Origin: Stercoripulliclostridium_A sp045577735
Lineage (GTDB): Bacteria > Bacillota > Clostridia > Christensenellales > DTU072
DNA: 64,000 bases
Assembly (NCBI GenBank): GCA_045577735.1
Contig: JAZNIY010000004.1
Location: 62,001 to 126,000 of the forward strand
Reading direction: 5' to 3'
Positions 25,780 to 35,552 of the stretch are shown here, piece after piece; positions within the stretch are counted from its first letter, which is position 1, and every line of letters begins with the position of its first letter. The notes beneath the pieces were generated by a model. That model saw only the letters and a list, made by a program, of their open reading frames with translations, did not search any database and was not told the origin of the DNA. The translations under genes were made by a program, and so were the position numbers.

Positions 25780-26925
25780 ATGGCAAAGGATTATTACGGC
25801 ATATTAGGTGTCGAAAAAAATGCGAGCGCGGACGAAATTAAGTCCGCGTATCGTCGTATGGCTAAAAAATATCACCCAGACGTTTACGCTACGGCAAGTG
25901 AAAAAGAAAAGTCCGAGGCAGAAACAAAGTTTAAAGACGTTCAACATGCTTATGCTGTACTATCTGATCCTCAAAAGAAAGCTGCATATGATCAATATGG
26001 CAGTGAGGATGGTCCAACTTTCAATGGTGGCGCTGGTAGCACAGGGTTTAATCCTTTTGGTGGCGCAGGATTTGGTGATATTTTTAGCGATATATTCAGC
26101 GCTTTTAATGGTGGTGGTTCACGTGCTGCCAACGCAATGCGTGATGGTGAAGATATAGAATTAGAAATCACGTTATCCTTTAGGGAAGCTTGTTTTGGCG
26201 TAAATAAGGAGATAAATTATACTAGAATAGAAAAGTGTAACACCTGTAATGGTACCGGTGCAAAAAATGGTTCTAGCGTTAAAACTTGCTCAAAATGTGG
26301 TGGTCGTGGTAGAGTTGTTGTTCAACAGCGCACTATGCTTGGCGTTATGCAAACAGAAAGAGTTTGTGATATGTGTGGCGGTACGGGCAAGATCATTATG
26401 GAAAATTGTCCCGATTGCAAAGGTAAAGGTAAAATACGTAAGCAATGCACAAAGAACATAAATATTCCTGCAGGTGTCGACAACGGCCAAATGCTAAACG
26501 TCCCAGGTGGTGGCCATGCAGGCTATAATGGTGGTGGATATGGTAACCTAATTTTGGTGTTTAGAGTAAGACCACACAATCTATTCGTTCGTAAGGGTAA
26601 CGATTTGCATCTTGAACTTCCAATATCTATAACCCAGGCTGTTTTTGGGGATGAAATTGAAATTCCTACAATGGATAAACCAGTTAGAATCGAAATTCCT
26701 GCTGGAACTAAAAATGGAACAGTGCTAAAGGTTCGTGGAAAGGGCGTTAAAGATTTGAGAAAAAATTCATACGGAGATTTATTGGTTACTATAAAGGTGG
26801 ACGTTCCGAAAAATTTGTCTAATCGTCAAAGGAAAGAGTATCGTTCATACTTTGAAGAATTAGATAAAACTGCTCAGTATGATGAAATAGAAAAATACAA
26901 TAAAAAACTTAAAAATATCGAGTAA
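25780..26925 (+). CDS. dnaJ: Chaperone protein DnaJ (Hsp40)
   Basis: DnaJ delivers clients to DnaK and triggers ATP hydrolysis. The J domain begins KDYYGILGVEKNASADEIK with the HPD loop in KYHPDVY. A Gly/Phe-rich stretch (about 85-125) follows. Four zinc motifs are present: CNTCNGTG, CSKCGGRG, CDMCGGTG and CPDCKGKG. The C-terminal client-binding domains end near 365. At 381 residues it is a complete class A Hsp40. The stop shares a base with prmA (TAATG). Confidence 0.97.
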   Translation: MAKDYYGILGVEKNASADEIKSAYRRMAKKYHPDVYATASEKEKSEAETKFKDVQHAYAVLSDPQKKAAYDQYGSEDGPTFNGGAGSTGFNPFGGAGFGDIFSDIFSAFNGGGSRAANAMRDGEDIELEITLSFREACFGVNKEINYTRIEKCNTCNGTGAKNGSSVKTCSKCGGRGRVVVQQRTMLGVMQTERVCDMCGGTGKIIMENCPDCKGKGKIRKQCTKNINIPAGVDNGQMLNVPGGGHAGYNGGGYGNLILVFRVRPHNLFVRKGNDLHLELPISITQAVFGDEIEIPTMDKPVRIEIPAGTKNGTVLKVRGKGVKDLRKNSYGDLLVTIKVDVPKNLSNRQRKEYRSYFEELDKTAQYDEIEKYNKKLKNIE

Positions 26926-27839
26926 TGTATAAAGAAATAGTTGTTATAACAAAGAGTGCCGCCTCGGATGCTGTCGCATATATTATGTGGGAGCTAGGAG
27001 CAAACGGAGTCAAGGTCATGGATCCCAAAGACCTTGACTTTGTTTTACATAGCGATACTTGTTGGGACTACGTAGATGATAATTTATTAAACCTTCCCGA
27101 TGACGTTAAAGTTAGTTTTTTTGTTGAGGAAGAGGAGGTTTTAACCAAACTGGAACAGTTAAAATCCGCTTTAGTTGAACTTGAAAATAAATACGGTAAA
27201 ATGGATATAGCTGTAGAAGACGTTCCAGACGTTGATTGGGGAGAAGATTGGAAAAAGTTTTATAAGCCAATTAAAGTAGGCAACTATAACGTTATAGCTG
27301 AATGGCTCGATGACGTTAATGATGGTATTACGATTAAAGTTAATCCTTCTAATGCTTTTGGAACAGGAGAGCATTCTAGTACCAGACTTTGTTTAACGCT
27401 TATGTCAAATACTGATTTTAAATCAAAATCAGTTATAGACGTAGGTGCAGGAAGTGGAATACTTGGTATTGCTGCAGCAAAATCAGGGGCAAAAAGTATC
27501 AATATGTGTGATATAGATAAAGAAACCTTAAAATGTGCAGAAGAGAATTCACTATTAAATGAAGTGTACGATAAGGTGATTTTGACGGCTGGTGGCATTG
27601 AAGCTATCCCTCAATTTAAAGCTGATATATTACTTTGTAATCTTACAGCTGATATTTTGAATAAAATCCTTGTTAACCTCACTAGATATATTAAGGAAAA
27701 TGGTATTGTTATTTGCTCTGGTATATTAGACACAAGAGCTGAGGAAATAATTGATAATTTTAAAACTAAAAGTTTTAAATTAATAGAAAGAGTTGACGAG
27801 GGTGAATGGGTTGGGTTAAAATTCATTTATGGAGCTTAA
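26925..27839 (+). CDS. prmA: Ribosomal protein L11 methyltransferase
   Basis: PrmA trimethylates ribosomal protein L11. The N-terminal substrate domain has VDWGEDWKKFYKP, followed by NPSNAFGTGEHSSTRLCL and the SAM motif DVGAGSGILGIAAAKSGA; NLTADIL is the later active-site motif. The 304-residue length is normal. dnaJ-prmA-rsmE is a common Firmicutes order, placing ribosome modification under heat-shock control. The end overlaps rsmE by 11 bases. Confidence 0.94.
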   Translation: MYKEIVVITKSAASDAVAYIMWELGANGVKVMDPKDLDFVLHSDTCWDYVDDNLLNLPDDVKVSFFVEEEEVLTKLEQLKSALVELENKYGKMDIAVEDVPDVDWGEDWKKFYKPIKVGNYNVIAEWLDDVNDGITIKVNPSNAFGTGEHSSTRLCLTLMSNTDFKSKSVIDVGAGSGILGIAAAKSGAKSINMCDIDKETLKCAEENSLLNEVYDKVILTAGGIEAIPQFKADILLCNLTADILNKILVNLTRYIKENGIVICSGILDTRAEEIIDNFKTKSFKLIERVDEGEWVGLKFIYGA

Positions 27840-28536
27840 AAGGTTTTACGGATCTAAATTAGGAAACAGCATACTCCTCGTTGATAGAGAGTTTTTTCAT
27901 TGTGTAAAAGTAACCCGTCACAAAACGGGTTATTCACTTATTTGTTGTGTTGGTGATGGAAAAGATTATTTTTGCACAATTGAAAAGATTACTAGTGACA
28001 CCGTATATTGTTCAATAGACGAAACAAAGGTAAATGAAAGCGAAACCAGATCTAAATTGGTACTTTGTCAGGCTCTTTGTAAAGAATTTGATTTTGTTGT
28101 TCAAAAAGCCGTTGAGCTAGGGGTTACGGATATCGTCCCTTATATCTCAGAAAGAACGAACACGAAAAAATATTCAGAGGAGCGGGTGGAGAGCATTATA
28201 CTGGACGCAGCAAAACAGTGTGGTAGGGCGGTATTACCAAACGTCCATGAATTAAAGACCTTTGATGAAGTTATTAATGCTTTTAAAGCTGAGGATAATA
28301 GGATTTTTTGCTATGAAAATGAACGTGATTTTTCGATAGATAAAGCTATAATAAATGCCGAAGGTTCCACGGTTATTATAATAGGTAGTGAAGGGGGCTT
28401 TACCGAAGAGGAAGTGCTAAAAGCTAAGAAAAGTGGTTATTGTATTGTTACTTTAGGAAGGAGAATACTACGTGTGGAAACCGCTGCAATTACTTCTTTA
28501 GTTCTTGCTTTAAATGCTCTTGGTGATATATGTTAA
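27829..28536 (+). CDS. rsmE: 16S rRNA (uracil-1498-N3)-methyltransferase RsmE
   Basis: This is a SPOUT-class methyltransferase for 16S rRNA. The N-terminal PUA-like part is followed by VQKAVELGVTDIVPYISERT and the knot region IIGSEGGFTEEEV with LGRRILRVETAAI, the RsmE signature. At 235 residues it is complete. It is embedded in a chain of overlaps (prmA before, mtaB after), so translation is probably coupled. Confidence 0.95.
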   Translation: MELKRFYGSKLGNSILLVDREFFHCVKVTRHKTGYSLICCVGDGKDYFCTIEKITSDTVYCSIDETKVNESETRSKLVLCQALCKEFDFVVQKAVELGVTDIVPYISERTNTKKYSEERVESIILDAAKQCGRAVLPNVHELKTFDEVINAFKAEDNRIFCYENERDFSIDKAIINAEGSTVIIIGSEGGFTEEEVLKAKKSGYCIVTLGRRILRVETAAITSLVLALNALGDIC

Positions 28537-29777
28537 AGGCTGTTGTTTTTAATTTAGGATGCAAAGTCAATCAATATGAATGTGATGTATTGGTGTCTGA
28601 ACTTGAAGAAAAGGGTTACCAAACATCGCAGGATTTGGTTTATGCTGATTTATACGTAGTTAATACTTGTGCGGTTACTAACGAGGCTGAAAGGAAATCA
28701 AGACAAATTATTTCTAGAATTAAAAAGCTAAACAATAATGCCAAAATTATTATCACAGGATGTGCATCTCAAAAGAATAAAGAATTCTATTTGCGAAATG
28801 ATGTTTTGTACGTAAGTGGTGTTGGTGGTAAGCAAAAAATATTTGAGGAAATAGATCGCTCACTTTCGCAAAGTTTATTTGAACTTCCAACGCAATACGA
28901 GGAGCCTAATGCTTTGCCTAGAACGTATCGCACGAGGTCATACGTAAAAATTCAAGATGGATGTAACAATTTTTGCTCATATTGCATAATACCTTACTTG
29001 AGAGGAAGATCTCGTTCTCGTTTAATTTCGAATTGCGTGAATGAAATTAACAATATTTCAAAAAATACTAGAGAAATTGTTATTACCGGGGTAAACCTTG
29101 CTCAATATGGTATTGATAATGACGAAAGCTTACCTCAATTGATTAGGGAATTGGCCGACGTTGACGTAAGAATACGATTAGGTTCATTTTACGTAGAAGG
29201 AATAAATGATGAACTTTTGTCTGCACTAAAAGGACTTCGGCATTTTTGTCCACATTTTCATTTGTCATTACAACATGGTGATGAAGGTGTATTAAAGTCT
29301 ATGAACCGTCATTATGGTCCCCAAGAATATATTGATAAGGTAGCTTTGATAAGAAAATATTTCCCGCTAGCAGCAATCACTACCGATATTATCGTTGGCT
29401 ATCCCACAGAAACTGAAGACGCATTTGAAAATACTTTAAAATTTGTGCGAGACGTGCAGTTTTCTGACATTCATATATTCCCTTTTTCACCCCGACCTGG
29501 AACAAAAGCATTTGGATTGACCACAATTCCATCGGAAGTTATCAAAGAAAGGAAAGACAAACTAAGAATAATTAAAGAAAAATTAAATAAAAATTATTTA
29601 ATTTTAATGTTAAATTCATATCAAGATGTTATTTTTGAAACGTATTTTGACGATTATGCAGTAGGATATAGTCAATATTACGTTAGAGTATACGCTAAAA
29701 CAACAAAAGAACAAGCAATTATTAAGCCGTCAGTTTTATTTAAAGATGGCATTAGAGGAGAGATTAAAGATGAATGA
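28530..29777 (+). CDS. mtaB: tRNA t6A37 methylthiotransferase MtaB
   Basis: This radical SAM enzyme converts t6A to ms2t6A at tRNA position 37. The N-terminal UPF0004 domain supplies three cluster cysteines: NLGCKVNQYE, NTCAVTNEAE and TGCASQ. The radical SAM motif is CNNFCSYCIIPYLRGRSRSR at about residues 146-165. A C-terminal TRAM-like segment completes 415 residues. The pattern fits MtaB (YqeV) rather than MiaB. It overlaps rsmE by seven bases and runs eight bases into the HIT gene. Confidence 0.93.
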   Translation: MLKAVVFNLGCKVNQYECDVLVSELEEKGYQTSQDLVYADLYVVNTCAVTNEAERKSRQIISRIKKLNNNAKIIITGCASQKNKEFYLRNDVLYVSGVGGKQKIFEEIDRSLSQSLFELPTQYEEPNALPRTYRTRSYVKIQDGCNNFCSYCIIPYLRGRSRSRLISNCVNEINNISKNTREIVITGVNLAQYGIDNDESLPQLIRELADVDVRIRLGSFYVEGINDELLSALKGLRHFCPHFHLSLQHGDEGVLKSMNRHYGPQEYIDKVALIRKYFPLAAITTDIIVGYPTETEDAFENTLKFVRDVQFSDIHIFPFSPRPGTKAFGLTTIPSEVIKERKDKLRIIKEKLNKNYLILMLNSYQDVIFETYFDDYAVGYSQYYVRVYAKTTKEQAIIKPSVLFKDGIRGEIKDE

Positions 29778-30111
29778 TTGTATTTTTTGTAAAATTGCAA
29801 ATGGAATAATTCCTTCCAAAAAGTTTTATGAAGATGATGATATGGTTATTATCGCAGATATAAATCCACAAGCAGAAAAACATTATTTGCTTTTGCCTAA
29901 GCGTCATTATGCAAATATAATTGAAATGAGTGAAGAAGAGGCATTAATCCTTGGAAAATGCTTAAAAACTCTTTCTACTCTTGTAGATGATTTGGGTTTG
30001 CAAGACGGATTCCGTTTGGTGTCAAACAAGGGAGAGAACGGATGTCAGTCAGTTGGGCACCTCCATATTCATATTCTTGGCGGGCAAAAATTATCTGATA
30101 AGATGGCATAA
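29770..30111 (+). CDS. HIT family protein (histidine triad)
   Basis: This is a small nucleotide hydrolase of the HIT superfamily, 113 residues. It starts MNDCIFCKIANGIIPS and ends with the triad region VGHLHIHILGG. ATG 29770 is selected because GAGGAGA lies at 29755-29761; longer frames fall inside mtaB. HINT/PKCI-like members cleave aminoacyl-AMP or nucleoside phosphoramidates, but the physiological substrate is not clear. The position after mtaB is common in clostridia. Confidence 0.9.
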   Translation: MNDCIFCKIANGIIPSKKFYEDDDMVIIADINPQAEKHYLLLPKRHYANIIEMSEEEALILGKCLKTLSTLVDDLGLQDGFRLVSNKGENGCQSVGHLHIHILGGQKLSDKMA

Positions 30112-30126
30112 AGAAGGATATTTGGT

Positions 30127-32910
30127 ATGTTAAAACTTAAAAATGTTACAAAAATTTATCAAATGGGTGAGTATCAAGTAAACGCACTTCGTGGCGTTAC
30201 TTTGGCATTTAGAGAAAGTGAATTTGTTTCCATAATAGGTGCATCTGGTTGTGGTAAATCTACCATGTTAAATATTATTGGTGGATTAGATAGATATACG
30301 ACAGGTGATTTAATAATAGGTGATACGTCTACAAAAGATTTTAGTTCTGAACAATGGGATGCATACAGAAACGCTACCATCGGTTTTGTTTTCCAAAACT
30401 ACAACCTTATACCACACCTAACCGTTCTTGAGAACGTTGCTCTTGCGCTTAGTCTTTCCGGAGTAAGTAAGCTTGAACGCAATAAGCGTGCGGCTGAAGC
30501 ACTTGATAAGGTTGGTATGGGCGCTGAATTAAGAAAAAAGCCATCTCAACTAAGCGGTGGACAAATGCAACGTGTTGCAATTGCTCGTGCTCTTGTTAAT
30601 AATCCTAAAATTGTACTAGCAGACGAGCCTACCGGTGCATTGGATTCAGAACTTTCAATTCAAGTCATGAACGTTTTAAAAGAAGTTGCCCAAGATCGAC
30701 TTGTTATTATGGTTACTCATAATAATGAGTTGGCTGATACGTATTCAACTCGTATTATTAAACTTAACGATGGATTGGTTGAACGTGACACTAATCCTTA
30801 TGACTGGGAGTTAATGGAAGAAGAGGGGCTTGAATATGTATGTGCTGGGAAAGAGCAAGTAGAGGGTTCTAATAATTTGAATGATGCTATTTCTAATAAT
30901 GAGAGCTCTGACTGTTCCAAAGAAGAAAAGCAAAAAGATAATCTACTCAAGAAGTTGAATTTCTTAAATTCACTTGGAATTGGTGGAAAAATCAAGGGTA
31001 AAAAGAGTCCGTTTAAAGCAACCTCTATGAAAGCCAAAACAGCTTTCCAACTTTCTTTAAAGAACCTTATAACCAAAAAACGTCGTACTTTCCTTACTTC
31101 TTTTGCCGGAAGTATTGGTATTATAAGTTTGGCTTTAGTTCTATCGATGTCAAATGGTGTTAACGTTTACGTAGATAATATGCAAACGTCGATTTTGGCA
31201 TCTGTTCCAATGGGAATATATGAATATTCTATGGACTATTCAGTTTTAGAAAAGTTGTTCGGAGCTATGGAAAGCGCAGCGACGGGTGAAATAGAAAATC
31301 CTAATATTAATAGTAACGTTTCTGCATTTCCCAATGATAAAGAAATATATATTGACGATGGTTCCAAGTCCTCAACCGATTCAATGAGCAGTATGATAAA
31401 TGGCTTAATATCGCAAGTAGCTACTTCAATCGGTAAAAATGCTATTACGGATGAATACGTTCAATATATTAAGAACATGGATAGCGATTGGTACAAAGCA
31501 ATACAAAGCTATTACGGTGTTCAAATGAATATTATTTCTAAGAAGCAAAATAACGATGGTACAGGATATGAATATCGTGACGTATCCCCTAAAACAAAAG
31601 TAACACATGCGATGAATATTGCAATGCAAGTTTTGGGTGGGAATGGTCTTGAACCCAATAATTGGTATCAATTAGCAGGTGGAGATGAATTTGTAGGCGA
31701 ATATTATGACGTTATAGGTGGTAGATATCCTACGGCATATAACGAAATCGTTATGGTTGTTGATACATATAATAATATATCTATCACCGCACTTGAGCAA
31801 TTTGGTGTTGACGTTTATCAAAGAAATGATGATGGTTCAGTAATACTAGATGACAAAGGCAAACCCAAGTACGTACAAAGCATATCATTTGAAGATATTT
31901 TGGCTCAAGAATTCAAGTTAATCTATAACAATGATTACTATACTAAAGGAGCGGATGATTTCTATACTATTAATCAACCAAGTGCTGATTTGTATGAAAA
32001 AGGTGAAACGTTAAAAGTAGTTGGTATCTTGAGAATGAAGCCAAATTCTATGGTTTCTTTCTTCGGATCATCTTTCTGCTATACAAGTGCGTTAGGTCAA
32101 CACGTATTAAATAATGCTAAGAATTCTGACGTTACTATAGCACAAAAACAATCCATAGAAAGTGGTTCCGATGTTGTTGTAATTAAAGATTATAAATTCA
32201 ATGGTGAGACAATTACCAACATACCTAAAGATACTGACATAGACAATAAGAACACTAATTCTTTCCAAATAATGGTTAATATGATGGGATTTATGACAGA
32301 TGGTCTTAAAGGTACCAGTTTTAAGAAGTCCTTAGGTATTGATGAGACTCCTGTTTACATGTACGTCTATCCTTCTGATTTTAATTCTAAAAAGGCAATT
32401 AATAACTATTTGGATGATTGGAACGAATCACATGGAGAAGAGGAAATTGTAGAGTATTTCGATATTTCGGAAATGTTCATTCAAACGGTTAGAAGCGTTA
32501 TAGATTTAATGACGTATATTCTCATCGCAGTTGCTTCTATTTCGTTAATTGTTTCCTGTGTAATGATTTCTATAGTAACTTCTAACTCGGTCGTTGAAAG
32601 GACAAGAGAGATAGGTATTCTACGAAGTTTGGGCGCAAGAAAGAAAGATATATCAAGAGTTTTTGATGCTGAAACTGCGATTATAGGATCCTTTAGTGGC
32701 GTTTTAGGCGTTGGGATAGCGTATGCATTAATACCTTTAATTAATCTAATAATTGGCAACGCTTCTGGTGTATATTCCTTGCTTAATTTGAACCCAATTC
32801 ATGCCGTAGCTCTTGTCGTGCTAAGTCTTGGTCTTACGATTTTGAGTGGATTGATACCAAGTCAGTCTGCCGCACGTAAGAATATGGTAGATGCTTTAAG
32901 AATTGAATAA
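30127..32910 (+). CDS. ABC transporter, fused ATPase and FtsX/MacB-type permease
   Basis: Residues 1-225 form an ABC ATPase of the LolD/MacB class: Walker A GASGCGKS (about 38-45), signature LSGGQMQR (about 142-149) and LADEPTGALDS. A linker rich in charged residues (about 235-300) joins one membrane helix near 322-342. Next comes a large external domain (about 345-785) and three C-terminal FtsX helices with VVERTREIGILRSLGARKKDI. At 927 residues it is a complete half-transporter in one chain. The substrate is unknown; relatives export peptides or bacteriocins or sense cell-envelope stress. It is the last gene before a strong terminator. Confidence 0.9.
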   Translation: MLKLKNVTKIYQMGEYQVNALRGVTLAFRESEFVSIIGASGCGKSTMLNIIGGLDRYTTGDLIIGDTSTKDFSSEQWDAYRNATIGFVFQNYNLIPHLTVLENVALALSLSGVSKLERNKRAAEALDKVGMGAELRKKPSQLSGGQMQRVAIARALVNNPKIVLADEPTGALDSELSIQVMNVLKEVAQDRLVIMVTHNNELADTYSTRIIKLNDGLVERDTNPYDWELMEEEGLEYVCAGKEQVEGSNNLNDAISNNESSDCSKEEKQKDNLLKKLNFLNSLGIGGKIKGKKSPFKATSMKAKTAFQLSLKNLITKKRRTFLTSFAGSIGIISLALVLSMSNGVNVYVDNMQTSILASVPMGIYEYSMDYSVLEKLFGAMESAATGEIENPNINSNVSAFPNDKEIYIDDGSKSSTDSMSSMINGLISQVATSIGKNAITDEYVQYIKNMDSDWYKAIQSYYGVQMNIISKKQNNDGTGYEYRDVSPKTKVTHAMNIAMQVLGGNGLEPNNWYQLAGGDEFVGEYYDVIGGRYPTAYNEIVMVVDTYNNISITALEQFGVDVYQRNDDGSVILDDKGKPKYVQSISFEDILAQEFKLIYNNDYYTKGADDFYTINQPSADLYEKGETLKVVGILRMKPNSMVSFFGSSFCYTSALGQHVLNNAKNSDVTIAQKQSIESGSDVVVIKDYKFNGETITNIPKDTDIDNKNTNSFQIMVNMMGFMTDGLKGTSFKKSLGIDETPVYMYVYPSDFNSKKAINNYLDDWNESHGEEEIVEYFDISEMFIQTVRSVIDLMTYILIAVASISLIVSCVMISIVTSNSVVERTREIGILRSLGARKKDISRVFDAETAIIGSFSGVLGVGIAYALIPLINLIIGNASGVYSLLNLNPIHAVALVVLSLGLTILSGLIPSQSAARKNMVDALRIE

Positions 32911-32915
32911 AAAAT

Positions 32916-32944
32916 AGCGACCTTAATAGGGTCGCTGTTTTTTT
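32916..32944 (+). terminator. Intrinsic terminator after the ABC transporter
   Basis: AGCGACC (32916-32922) pairs with GGTCGCT (32930-32936), followed by G and seven T. It closes the heat-shock operon. Confidence 0.9.
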
Positions 32945-32949
32945 GCGTT

Positions 32950-32983
32950 GAAGAAAAAAAGCATCGAATAAACGATGCTTTTT
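32950..32983 (-). terminator. Terminator of rpsU (works in both directions)
   Basis: GCATCG (32961-32966) and CGATGC (32973-32978) form a stem flanked by A7 on the left and T5 on the right. On the minus strand it follows rpsU and ends in a T run; on the plus strand it can back up the preceding terminator. Confidence 0.88.
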
Positions 32984-32993
32984 CTATTAATAA

Positions 32994-33170
32994 CTATTTG
33001 TACATTCTCTTACGTGCAGCTTCAGCTTTCTTTTTACGGCGTACGCTGGGTTTTTCGTAAGCTTCTTTACGACGAAGGTCACCGATAATGCCGTCGTTAG
33101 CACACTTTTTCTTCCATCTACGGATAGCGGAATCTAGGTTTTCATTTTCCTTTACGATAACAGTTGACAT
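32994..33170 (-). CDS. rpsU: 30S ribosomal protein S21
   Basis: S21 is a small basic 30S protein of 58 residues. It begins STVIVKENENLDSAIRRWK and has the arginine/lysine-rich helix EKPSVRRKKKAEAARKR. ATG at 33170 follows GAGGAGGTGAAATTA, a near-perfect ribosome binding site, so a longer GTG start is rejected. It has its own promoter and terminator. In many bacteria rpsU heads the operon with dnaG and rpoD; here it points away from them. Confidence 0.96.
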   Translation of the reverse strand: MSTVIVKENENLDSAIRRWKKKCANDGIIGDLRRKEAYEKPSVRRKKKAEAARKRMYK

Positions 33171-33204
33171 TAATTTCACCTCCTCGTTTATTTTTTCTTT
33201 GAAT

Positions 33205-33233
33205 ATAATACAAGATTATGATTTTTTTGTCAA
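33205..33233 (-). promoter_or_regulatory. Promoter of rpsU
   Basis: Read on the minus strand: TTGACA (33233-33228), 17 bases, TATTAT (33210-33205). The start of transcription would lie near 33198, about 28 bases before the ATG. The -35 is a perfect consensus. Confidence 0.88.
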
Positions 33234-33313
33234 TCAATAATCATTAAAAATTATTTCCAATGTCTACTTTTGTTGTATTTTGTCAATAAGATAGTTTATC
33301 AAATTAATTGTTT

Positions 33314-33319
33314 TATAAT
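33314..33319 (+). promoter_or_regulatory. Possible -10 element for the small gene at 33354
   Basis: TATAAT lies 34 bases before ATG 33354, in the divergent gap with rpsU. No convincing -35 is present at 16-18 bases, so this is a weak call. Confidence 0.35.
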
Positions 33320-33353
33320 GTTAGTGAACATTTTATATTTTGAGGAGTACGTT

Positions 33354-33686
33354 ATGGAAAGAAAATCTCGAAATCAAATACTTCGTGAAGTAAGAGAAAG
33401 AATAACTAGTGGCAATTATGCAGAAATTCAAAAACTGCGCTCTATTAGTAGTACCGATACAATTGTTATATTGGGAGATAAACGATTGGATGAGAAAGAT
33501 ATTTTTGACTATTATGAAAAAGTGTTAGACCTTGTAACAGATGAAGAAAGCGAACTTTGTGCATTGGGTAAATTAGTCAATATAGAAAGTTTTGATATTA
33601 TGGACGAGGATGCAAAACAAAGATATATTCTAAATCTATCAAAACTGTATTTGTCGCTGAAAGAAGATATAAAAAGCAAAAAATAA
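33354..33686 (+). CDS. Hypothetical protein, 110 residues
   Basis: I do not recognise a family. The product is highly charged and probably mostly helical, starting MERKSRNQILREVRERI and ending SLYLSLKEDIKSKK-like (the visible end is LKEDIKSKK). It has no signal peptide, membrane segment or cysteine cluster. GAGGAG at 33342-33347 before ATG 33354 shows it is translated; the longer open frame upstream runs through AT-rich promoter sequence. It lies between the reversed rpsU and dnaG, a position usually without a gene. Confidence 0.65.
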   Translation: MERKSRNQILREVRERITSGNYAEIQKLRSISSTDTIVILGDKRLDEKDIFDYYEKVLDLVTDEESELCALGKLVNIESFDIMDEDAKQRYILNLSKLYLSLKEDIKSKK

Positions 33687-33787
33687 TCTAATTAAAATTT
33701 ATTATATTTAATATAATATATTTTGTAGGAATTTCTAATATTGCTTCGTATTATTAGAAGACTAAAATTTTTACGAATAGAGGAAAA

Positions 33788-35527
33788 ATGCCTAGATTTC
33801 CAGAAAAATGGCTGGATGAGTTAAAATCCAAAATAGATATTGTTTCAATCCTTGGAAAATTTATGTATCTCCAAAGGAAAGGTAATAAATATTGGGCTTG
33901 CTGTCCTTTTCATAATGAAAAGACAGCTTCTTTTTGCGTAAACTCGGACGATCAATATTATCATTGTTTTGGTTGTGGTAAAAGTGGAAACGTCATTACT
34001 TTTTTGACGGAACATGAACGTATGTCGTATTCTGAAGCAATAGAATATCTGGCTAAAGAATATAATATGGAAGTTCCTGAAAGTACAGATCCTGAATTCG
34101 TAGAGAGAAAAGTCAAGAATGATAAATTGATTGCTGCAAATAAGGCTGCTGCCAGGTATTTTTATTCAAATCTTTCTAAACCGGAAGCACAAGAGGCTCT
34201 TGCTTACATGGACAAGCGTAACATTCGCAGTGATACAAGAGTTACTTTTGGAATGGGATATTCTATTGATGGCTATGGTCTGTTAAAAACTTTGTCCGCA
34301 CAAGGTTTTGCTAAACAAACATTAATCCTTGCTGGTTTAATTAATGAAGACGGCTATGATCCTTTGGCTAAAAGACTAATTGTTCCTATAATAAACGCTA
34401 AAGGACAAGTAATTGGTTTTGGTGGTAGGACCTTAATTAAGGATGCCAAACCAAAGTATCGTAATACTAAAGCAACGACTATTTTTGATAAACGCAAAAA
34501 TCTATATAACATTAATCTATTTAAGAGAACTCTCGCGGAGGAAAAACATACTTCCATTATTTTGATGGAGGGATATATGGACGTTATTAGCTTGTATCAA
34601 GCGGGAATACATAACGTTGTTGCCTCTATGGGTACTTCATTAACAATAGAGCAATGTAATGAAATACGCAAATACGTAAGTAAAGTTTACGTCTGTTTTG
34701 ATGGCGACACTGCAGGTCAAACGGCAACTTGGCGTTCTCTTGATATGCTAGCAAGTGTTAACTTGGAAGTTCGTGTTATGAGTATGCCACAAGGACTAGA
34801 TCCCGATGATTGCATCAATAAATACGGGGTAGAAGGTTTTAACAAATTTATTTCCGACGCCTTACCGTTGACCGAATTTAAAATTCGTTCGCTTCAATCG
34901 AGATGTGATACGTCTACGCTTGAAGGAAAGGAAAAGTTTGCTTTGTCGACAATTCCAGTTCTAGCATCACTTGAGCCTGTATCTAGAGAAGCATATGCAA
35001 AATTAGTTTCTCAAATTAGTGATTTGAGTGTTGATAGTTTAATTACCCAAGTTACTAAGTATTTGAGTGGTGAAACTATAGATAAACCACAACAAAACGT
35101 AGAGAAGAAGACAGAAAAAGTATCCAGTGCAAACATTAAAATGTGCAGATTTGTTCTTGCGTCTATGGTGGAACTCAAAAGCTATGTATATGCAAAAGAT
35201 CTTAATGAAGACATATTCGAAAATGAAGTCCATAAAAAGGTATATCGTTACTTAGTATCTCGTATGGAGGCAAAAATACCACCTAAAAAAGGCGATTTGT
35301 ATGATATCGATCTAGACGAAAAAGAGGAAATAGATGCTATTTTAGAATCTTTATACAATGTACAAACAGATTTACAAGCTGAACACTACAAGGCGTGTAT
35401 GGAAAAGCTACTTCAAGGAGCAAAGCAAAATAAAATAAATTCTTTATTCCTAGAATTAAAAACGGCTCCTGAAGAGAAGCAAAAGGAAATTAAAGAAGAA
35501 ATAAGAATTTTATTATTGAATAAATAA
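33788..35527 (+). CDS. dnaG: DNA primase DnaG
   Basis: Primase makes RNA primers at the replication fork. The N-terminal zinc ribbon has Cys39, His42, Cys60 and Cys63 (CPFH...CFGC). The RNA polymerase core includes RLIVPIINAKGQVIGFGGR and the Toprim domain with LMEGYMDVISL and CFDGDTAGQTA. A C-terminal helicase-binding part follows to residue 579, near the lower end for the family. The AGAGGA site supports ATG 33788. It is directly followed by the primary sigma factor. Confidence 0.96.
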   Translation: MPRFPEKWLDELKSKIDIVSILGKFMYLQRKGNKYWACCPFHNEKTASFCVNSDDQYYHCFGCGKSGNVITFLTEHERMSYSEAIEYLAKEYNMEVPESTDPEFVERKVKNDKLIAANKAAARYFYSNLSKPEAQEALAYMDKRNIRSDTRVTFGMGYSIDGYGLLKTLSAQGFAKQTLILAGLINEDGYDPLAKRLIVPIINAKGQVIGFGGRTLIKDAKPKYRNTKATTIFDKRKNLYNINLFKRTLAEEKHTSIILMEGYMDVISLYQAGIHNVVASMGTSLTIEQCNEIRKYVSKVYVCFDGDTAGQTATWRSLDMLASVNLEVRVMSMPQGLDPDDCINKYGVEGFNKFISDALPLTEFKIRSLQSRCDTSTLEGKEKFALSTIPVLASLEPVSREAYAKLVSQISDLSVDSLITQVTKYLSGETIDKPQQNVEKKTEKVSSANIKMCRFVLASMVELKSYVYAKDLNEDIFENEVHKKVYRYLVSRMEAKIPPKKGDLYDIDLDEKEEIDAILESLYNVQTDLQAEHYKACMEKLLQGAKQNKINSLFLELKTAPEEKQKEIKEEIRILLLNK

Positions 35528-35552
35528 CCAACCCACAAAGGAGGATGCATAA

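Noticed and set aside
33733..33759. TTCTAATA/TATTAGAA inverted repeat upstream of dnaG
   Set aside because: It is AT-only apart from one pair, has an 11-base loop and no T run. It may be chance in this AT-rich gap.
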